Positions 23,418 through 26,506 of a stretch of 26,506 bases of DNA are shown here, piece after piece. Source of the DNA: CALKWS01 sp048594865 (GTDB taxonomy: Bacteria > Actinomycetota > Actinomycetes > Actinomycetales > Beutenbergiaceae); assembly GCA_048594865.1 (NCBI GenBank), contig JBMDWZ010000378.1, positions 1 to 26,506 on the forward strand, in the 5' to 3' direction. The translations under genes and the position numbers were made by a program. How positions within the stretch are numbered: the stretch's first letter is position 1; the number at the start of each line of letters is the position of its first letter. The notes below the pieces were generated by a model. The model was given only the letters and a program-made list of their open reading frames with translations, made no database searches and was not told where the DNA came from.

Positions 23418-23457
23418 GCACTGAGCACTGAGTACTGAGCCTTGAGCACTGAGCCTC
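23409..23457 (+). repeat. Seven-unit heptamer tandem repeat
   Basis: Seven consecutive 7-bp units based on GAGCACT: four perfect copies (23409, 23416, 23423, 23444) and variants GAGTACT, GAGCCTT and GAGCCTC. The phosphofructokinase stop codon is formed by the junction of units 1 and 2, so unit number can change without altering the protein. Confidence 0.9.
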
Positions 23458-23485
23458 TTTGCTCCACCCATCGCTTAACGCACGC

Positions 23486-23534
23486 CCGAGCGCGCCCAAA
23501 TGGTCGTAATTCGGGACCATTTGGGCGCGCTCGG
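23486..23534. terminator. Perfect 20-bp inverted repeat
   Basis: Arms 23486-23505 and 23515-23534 are perfectly complementary over 20 bp, with a 9-nt loop (GTAATTCGG). It lies 69 bp after the phosphofructokinase stop and 64 bp before the DAHP synthase -10, so it may terminate transcription from pfp. There is no T-run. Its length and perfection also suit a dispersed palindromic element. Confidence 0.65.
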
Positions 23535-23597
23535 CGATTGTTGGGAGGTGGGGAAGAGCGCGGTGAGACATGGCTGCTGCAATCGCGGGAAAGTGCG

Positions 23598-23603
23598 TAT
23601 CCT
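23598..23603 (+). promoter_or_regulatory. Putative -10 element for a leaderless DAHP synthase transcript
   Basis: TATCCT ends 6 nt before the GTG at 23610, with no Shine-Dalgarno sequence. Confidence 0.5.
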
Positions 23604-23609
23604 TGCCCG

Positions 23610-24959
23610 GTGACTGCGACACCCGAAACTGCGTTACCCGATGGACTCGACGCTTGGCGCAACCTGGACGCCAAACAGCAACCCAATTGGCCCGATGCCG
23701 ATGAACTGGCCAGAGCGACCGCCGATCTCGCGGCTCAACCGCCGCTGGTTTTCGCCGGGGAAGCCGATCGGCTGAAGTCGCACCTCGCGGCAGCCTCGCG
23801 TGGGGACGCGTTCTTGTTGCAGGGCGGGGACTGCGCGGAGACCTTCGCAGAACTCAGTGCGGACAACATCCGCGACAAAATCAAGACCATCCTGCAGATG
23901 GCCGTGGTGCTCACCTACGGGGCATCGATGCCGATCATCAAGATGGGCCGGATGGCCGGGCAGTACGCCAAGCCCCGAAGCTCGGACTCCGAGACGCGCG
24001 ACGGCGTCACGTTGCCCGCCTACCGGGGCGACATCATCAACGGCTATGAGTTCACCGAGGAAAGCAGGCGGCCCAACCCGGGCAAACTGCTGGAGGCGTA
24101 CCGCAACTCGGCTTCCACCCTGAACCTCATTCGGGCGTTCACCTCCGGTGGTTTTGCTGACCTCCGCGGCGTGCATGAGTGGAACCGGGGCTTTATGCAG
24201 AACCCCGCCTACGCGCAGTACGAGGCATTCGCGGCCGAAATCGACCGCGCCATTCGGTTCATGCAGGCCGCCGGTGCGAACTTCGAGGGAATGCGGACCG
24301 TGGAGTTCTTCTCCAGTCACGAGGGTTTGCTGCTGGACTACGAGCACCCCTTGACGCGCGTGGACTCGCGCAGCGGGCAGGCCTATGACTGCTCCGCGCA
24401 CTTCTTGTGGATCGGGGAGCGCACCCGCGAACTCGACGGGGCACACGTGGACTTCTTCTCCAAGGTCCGAAACCCCATCGGGGTGAAACTGGGCCCAACC
24501 GCCACGGGGCAGGACGCCCTGGCCCTCATGGACAAGCTCAACCCCGACGGCGAGCCCGGACGGTTGACCTTCATCAGCCGGATGGGCGCAGGCAAGGTCC
24601 GCGACCTTTTGCCCGCCCTCGTGGAGCGTGTGCAGGCCGACGGCCGCCCGGTGACCTGGGTGTGCGACCCCATGCACGGCAACGGGTTCACGTCCTCCAG
24701 CGGGTACAAAACCCGCCGATTCTCCGATGTCATTGACGAGGTCCGCGGCTTCTTCGATGTGCACAAGGCTCTGGGAACGGTTCCGGGTGGTCTGCACGTG
24801 GAGCTCACCGGGGACGATGTCACCGAGGTCCTTGGCGGCTCGGAAGAGATCGATGACAGTTCACTCGCTCGTCGCTACCAGACGCTGGTGGACCCGCGAC
24901 TAAATCACCAGCAGTCGCTGGAGATGGCATTCCTGGTCGCGGAGATGCTGCGCAAGTAG
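23610..24959 (+). CDS. 3-deoxy-7-phosphoheptulonate synthase, class II
   Basis: First enzyme of the shikimate pathway, joining phosphoenolpyruvate and erythrose 4-phosphate. The 449-residue length, the N-terminal helix (LDAWRNLDAKQQPNWPD) and motifs QGGDCAE (Cys75, metal ligand), KMGRMAGQYAKPRS, CDPMHGN (His), GLHVELTGDDVTE (Glu) and LVDPRLN (Asp) identify the class II, plant- and mycobacterium-like type; Rv2178c is the M. tuberculosis counterpart. The GTG at 23610 is supported by the TATCCT 6 nt upstream. The open frame back to 23442 runs through the hairpin and begins in the heptamer repeat, so that longer start is rejected. Confidence 0.96.
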   Translation: MTATPETALPDGLDAWRNLDAKQQPNWPDADELARATADLAAQPPLVFAGEADRLKSHLAAASRGDAFLLQGGDCAETFAELSADNIRDKIKTILQMAVVLTYGASMPIIKMGRMAGQYAKPRSSDSETRDGVTLPAYRGDIINGYEFTEESRRPNPGKLLEAYRNSASTLNLIRAFTSGGFADLRGVHEWNRGFMQNPAYAQYEAFAAEIDRAIRFMQAAGANFEGMRTVEFFSSHEGLLLDYEHPLTRVDSRSGQAYDCSAHFLWIGERTRELDGAHVDFFSKVRNPIGVKLGPTATGQDALALMDKLNPDGEPGRLTFISRMGAGKVRDLLPALVERVQADGRPVTWVCDPMHGNGFTSSSGYKTRRFSDVIDEVRGFFDVHKALGTVPGGLHVELTGDDVTEVLGGSEEIDDSSLARRYQTLVDPRLNHQQSLEMAFLVAEMLRK

Positions 24960-25013
24960 TTCGTCAGAGAGTTACCACGGCTCCGCCCGCTAGGTCGCGG
25001 ATTTAACTTACCG

Positions 25014-25107
25014 CGATATCAATATATCGATTCGAAATCATTCCTCCATCTGGTGGCGCTTAACGGATAACGGTCACCTAGGTTGCCCGTAACGACGTTA
25101 GGTTACG
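25014..25107 (+). promoter_or_regulatory. AT-rich upstream region with inverted repeats before the surface-protein gene
   Basis: The 191 bp before the surface-protein gene are noticeably AT-richer than the rest. They hold CGATAT-N4-ATATCG (25014-25029) and CGTAAC-N8-GTTACG (25088-25107). TAGGTT occurs at 25079-25084 and 25099-25104, each a possible -10. I see no gene here. Confidence 0.4.
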
Positions 25108-25150
25108 TTCGGCTTTTACCGAGTCGAGACACAATTGGGACGGGGACTCG

Positions 25151-26506
25151 ATGTCAGGGACGATGAGGCGTGCGCGCGCCCGGGTGGCGGCGGTATTCGT
25201 CGCGCTATTTGCGTTGGTCGGCGCTGTACTTATTCCGGCCACGGTCGCTAAGGCCGATGACGCCTACAACACCGTGGCGACCATCAACTCGCTGGAATTC
25301 GAGGTTGAGCAACTCGGACACAACCAGACGGCACGACTCACCGGGACGTTCTCGCTTCCAGAGATGAACGATCCGTCCATGGTGCCGGCGGGCTTCACCT
25401 TGCCGTTGCCGCCGGAGCTGCGAGGAGCAAGCCAGGGGTTTGACCTGATCGTGCCCGATACTGAGCCGCAAGAGTCGATGGGGCGGTGTGAGTTCGACAA
25501 CGATCACCTGCTTCGATGCGTATTCGACGAGGATTACGTCCTTGCAAATCCGCTTAACCTCAACGGGTCGTTCTACTTCAATGTGCGCGCCTGGCTCGAA
25601 GAAGGCGAACAGCGGGATGTCACGGTGTCCAAGGATGACGCCTCGGCGAGCATCACGATCGTTCCCGAGGGCGGCGGGCCGTGCCCCGAGCCCTGCGAGC
25701 CGGCATCCCAGCCCAACAACAAGTGGGGCGCTTACCAGTACATCGACGACTACATGCTGTGGGGCGTTGACATCGCTGCGCCACCGGGTGGCATGCCCGG
25801 CGGTCAGACCGTTGTGGTGACCGACACCCTCGGGCCGAACCAGAATTTCGTGGGCGTGCGCATCGAGCGCACCAATGAGGCCACGCAGCGACCGATCAAT
25901 TACAGCGACATGGACCCTAGCGAGTACACGGTGTCCGATGACTCCTCGACGGTGACGTTCGAGACGGAAGCGGGTTACTACTACCGCGTGCTGTTCGGCA
26001 CTGAGTTGACCGACTTCGGTGATGCACAGACGTACTCCAACAGCGCCACGATCGACATTGAGGGTGAAGAACTCGACTCGGTTTCCAGCCAATACACGCT
26101 GCGCGATAGTGGTGGCGTGGGCATCGGCGAAAACGTCGGCGTTTTCAGCATCACCAAGGCCGTTGGGGGTGACACCGAATGGGTCCCGGCAGGGATTGAA
26201 TTCAGCGGTACGTATGAGGTTTTGACGCCGGATGGCGAGGTATCACAGGGCGATTTCCAAGTCGCAGACGGAGAGACGTGGCGGAGCGGAACTCACCCAC
26301 GGGACTCGATTATCACGCTGACTGAAGTGATCCCGAGCGAGCCGGCGTACATCGACTGGGCGACGCCGGAGTTCAGCTCCAATGACTTCATCCTCGCCGG
26401 CGGTCAGGTCACCCCGGTGAGGTTGACCAACACCGCGGATGTGGCCACCGGATCCTTCTCGATCACTAAGGAGCTCGCCGGTGATGTGAACACGGTGCCG
26501 CAGGAT
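25151..26506 (+). CDS. Secreted adhesin-like surface protein with Cna-B/DUF5979-like repeats (cut by window edge)
   Basis: An open frame of 452 codons runs off the right edge. It starts with a basic n-region (MRRARARVAA), a hydrophobic core and the likely signal peptidase site AKA before DDAYN. Two beta-rich regions follow (about 40-170 and 190-325, separated by a CPEPC linker), resembling the N-terminal head of Gram-positive adhesins. Then comes a repeat from residue 330 (GVFSITKAVGGD) to about 433 (RLTNTAD), and a second copy beginning at 434 (GSFSITKELAGD). Lys in SITK, Glu in LTEV and Asn in LTNT fit an isopeptide-forming domain. A C-terminal sorting signal is expected outside the window. 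Start ATG 25151 has GGGG 5 nt upstream; 25163 is an alternative. Confidence 0.85.
   Translation, partial: MSGTMRRARARVAAVFVALFALVGAVLIPATVAKADDAYNTVATINSLEFEVEQLGHNQTARLTGTFSLPEMNDPSMVPAGFTLPLPPELRGASQGFDLIVPDTEPQESMGRCEFDNDHLLRCVFDEDYVLANPLNLNGSFYFNVRAWLEEGEQRDVTVSKDDASASITIVPEGGGPCPEPCEPASQPNNKWGAYQYIDDYMLWGVDIAAPPGGMPGGQTVVVTDTLGPNQNFVGVRIERTNEATQRPINYSDMDPSEYTVSDDSSTVTFETEAGYYYRVLFGTELTDFGDAQTYSNSATIDIEGEELDSVSSQYTLRDSGGVGIGENVGVFSITKAVGGDTEWVPAGIEFSGTYEVLTPDGEVSQGDFQVADGETWRSGTHPRDSIITLTEVIPSEPAYIDWATPEFSSNDFILAGGQVTPVRLTNTADVATGSFSITKELAGDVNTVPQD

Noticed and set aside
23409..23457. CRISPR array
   Set aside because: The units are 7 bp with no spacers, so this is a simple tandem repeat.
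23442..23609. Longer N-terminus for DAHP synthase
   Set aside because: It would be encoded by the heptamer repeat and the perfect hairpin, and the leaderless start at 23610 gives normal family length.
23634..24797. Long minus-strand open frame of 387 codons opposite the DAHP synthase gene
   Set aside because: The plus strand encodes a complete enzyme with all motifs; the minus frame has no recognisable domain.
25205..26092. Minus-strand open frame of 295 codons opposite the surface-protein gene
   Set aside because: The plus frame has a signal peptide and domain repeats and remains open to the window edge. The minus frame shows neither a start signal nor any motif.

Overview
This window comes from a high-GC actinobacterium (Actinomycetia). 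Evidence is the separate actinobacterial cytochrome c oxidase subunit IV, a di-heme QcrC and a three-helix Rieske QcrA (the bc1-aa3 supercomplex type), a DUF3043 gene, a class II DAHP synthase and a DEDDh exonuclease/GIY-YIG fusion. From memory, the gene neighbourhood resembles the Mycobacterium tuberculosis block Rv2178c-Rv2213 and its Streptomyces counterpart. I cannot place it below class with confidence. Nearly all of the window is conserved core chromosome. The right edge is accessory: an AT-richer upstream region and the start of a large secreted surface protein.

Layout. 1-1956: the start of dihydrolipoyl dehydrogenase and leucyl aminopeptidase (both minus). 1974-3850: two small membrane proteins and quinone-dependent dihydroorotate dehydrogenase (plus). 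3874-7224: a DUF3043 membrane protein (minus), then a degenerate glycerate-kinase-like protein, the Fe-S insertion protein ErpA and a tandem FKBP lipoprotein (plus). 7484-10619: the oxidase operon ctaC-ctaD-ctaF (plus). 10630-10829: two strong hairpins that terminate convergent transcription. 10908-15836 (minus, read right to left): ctaE-qcrC-qcrA-qcrB, then sodA. 16103-17603: a stand-alone degenerate receiver-domain protein and trpD (plus). 17600-22090 (minus): the exonuclease/GIY-YIG fusion, a long-chain acyl-CoA ligase and a small membrane protein. 22179-24959 (plus): PPi-type phosphofructokinase and class II DAHP synthase, separated by a heptamer tandem repeat and a perfect 20-bp hairpin. 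25151-end: a signal-peptide-bearing adhesin-like protein with Cna-B/DUF5979-like repeats, cut by the window edge.

How the genes fit together. The centre encodes almost the whole aerobic respiratory chain from menaquinol to oxygen, with Fe-S cluster insertion, a lipoprotein chaperone and superoxide dismutase beside it. PyrD also feeds electrons into the quinone pool. TrpD and DAHP synthase belong to aromatic amino-acid synthesis, and the phosphofructokinase to glycolysis.

Most notable signals: (i) a shared element of roughly 45-50 bp upstream of both respiratory operons (7300-7350 and 15938-15982), which I cannot match to a known regulator; (ii) seven genes whose start codon lies 6-7 nt after a -10-like hexamer, the signature of leaderless mRNAs; (iii) the degenerate receiver protein divergent from ctaE; (iv) the heptamer repeat and hairpin between the phosphofructokinase and DAHP synthase genes. 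I found no CRISPR array, insertion sequence, tRNA or rRNA.
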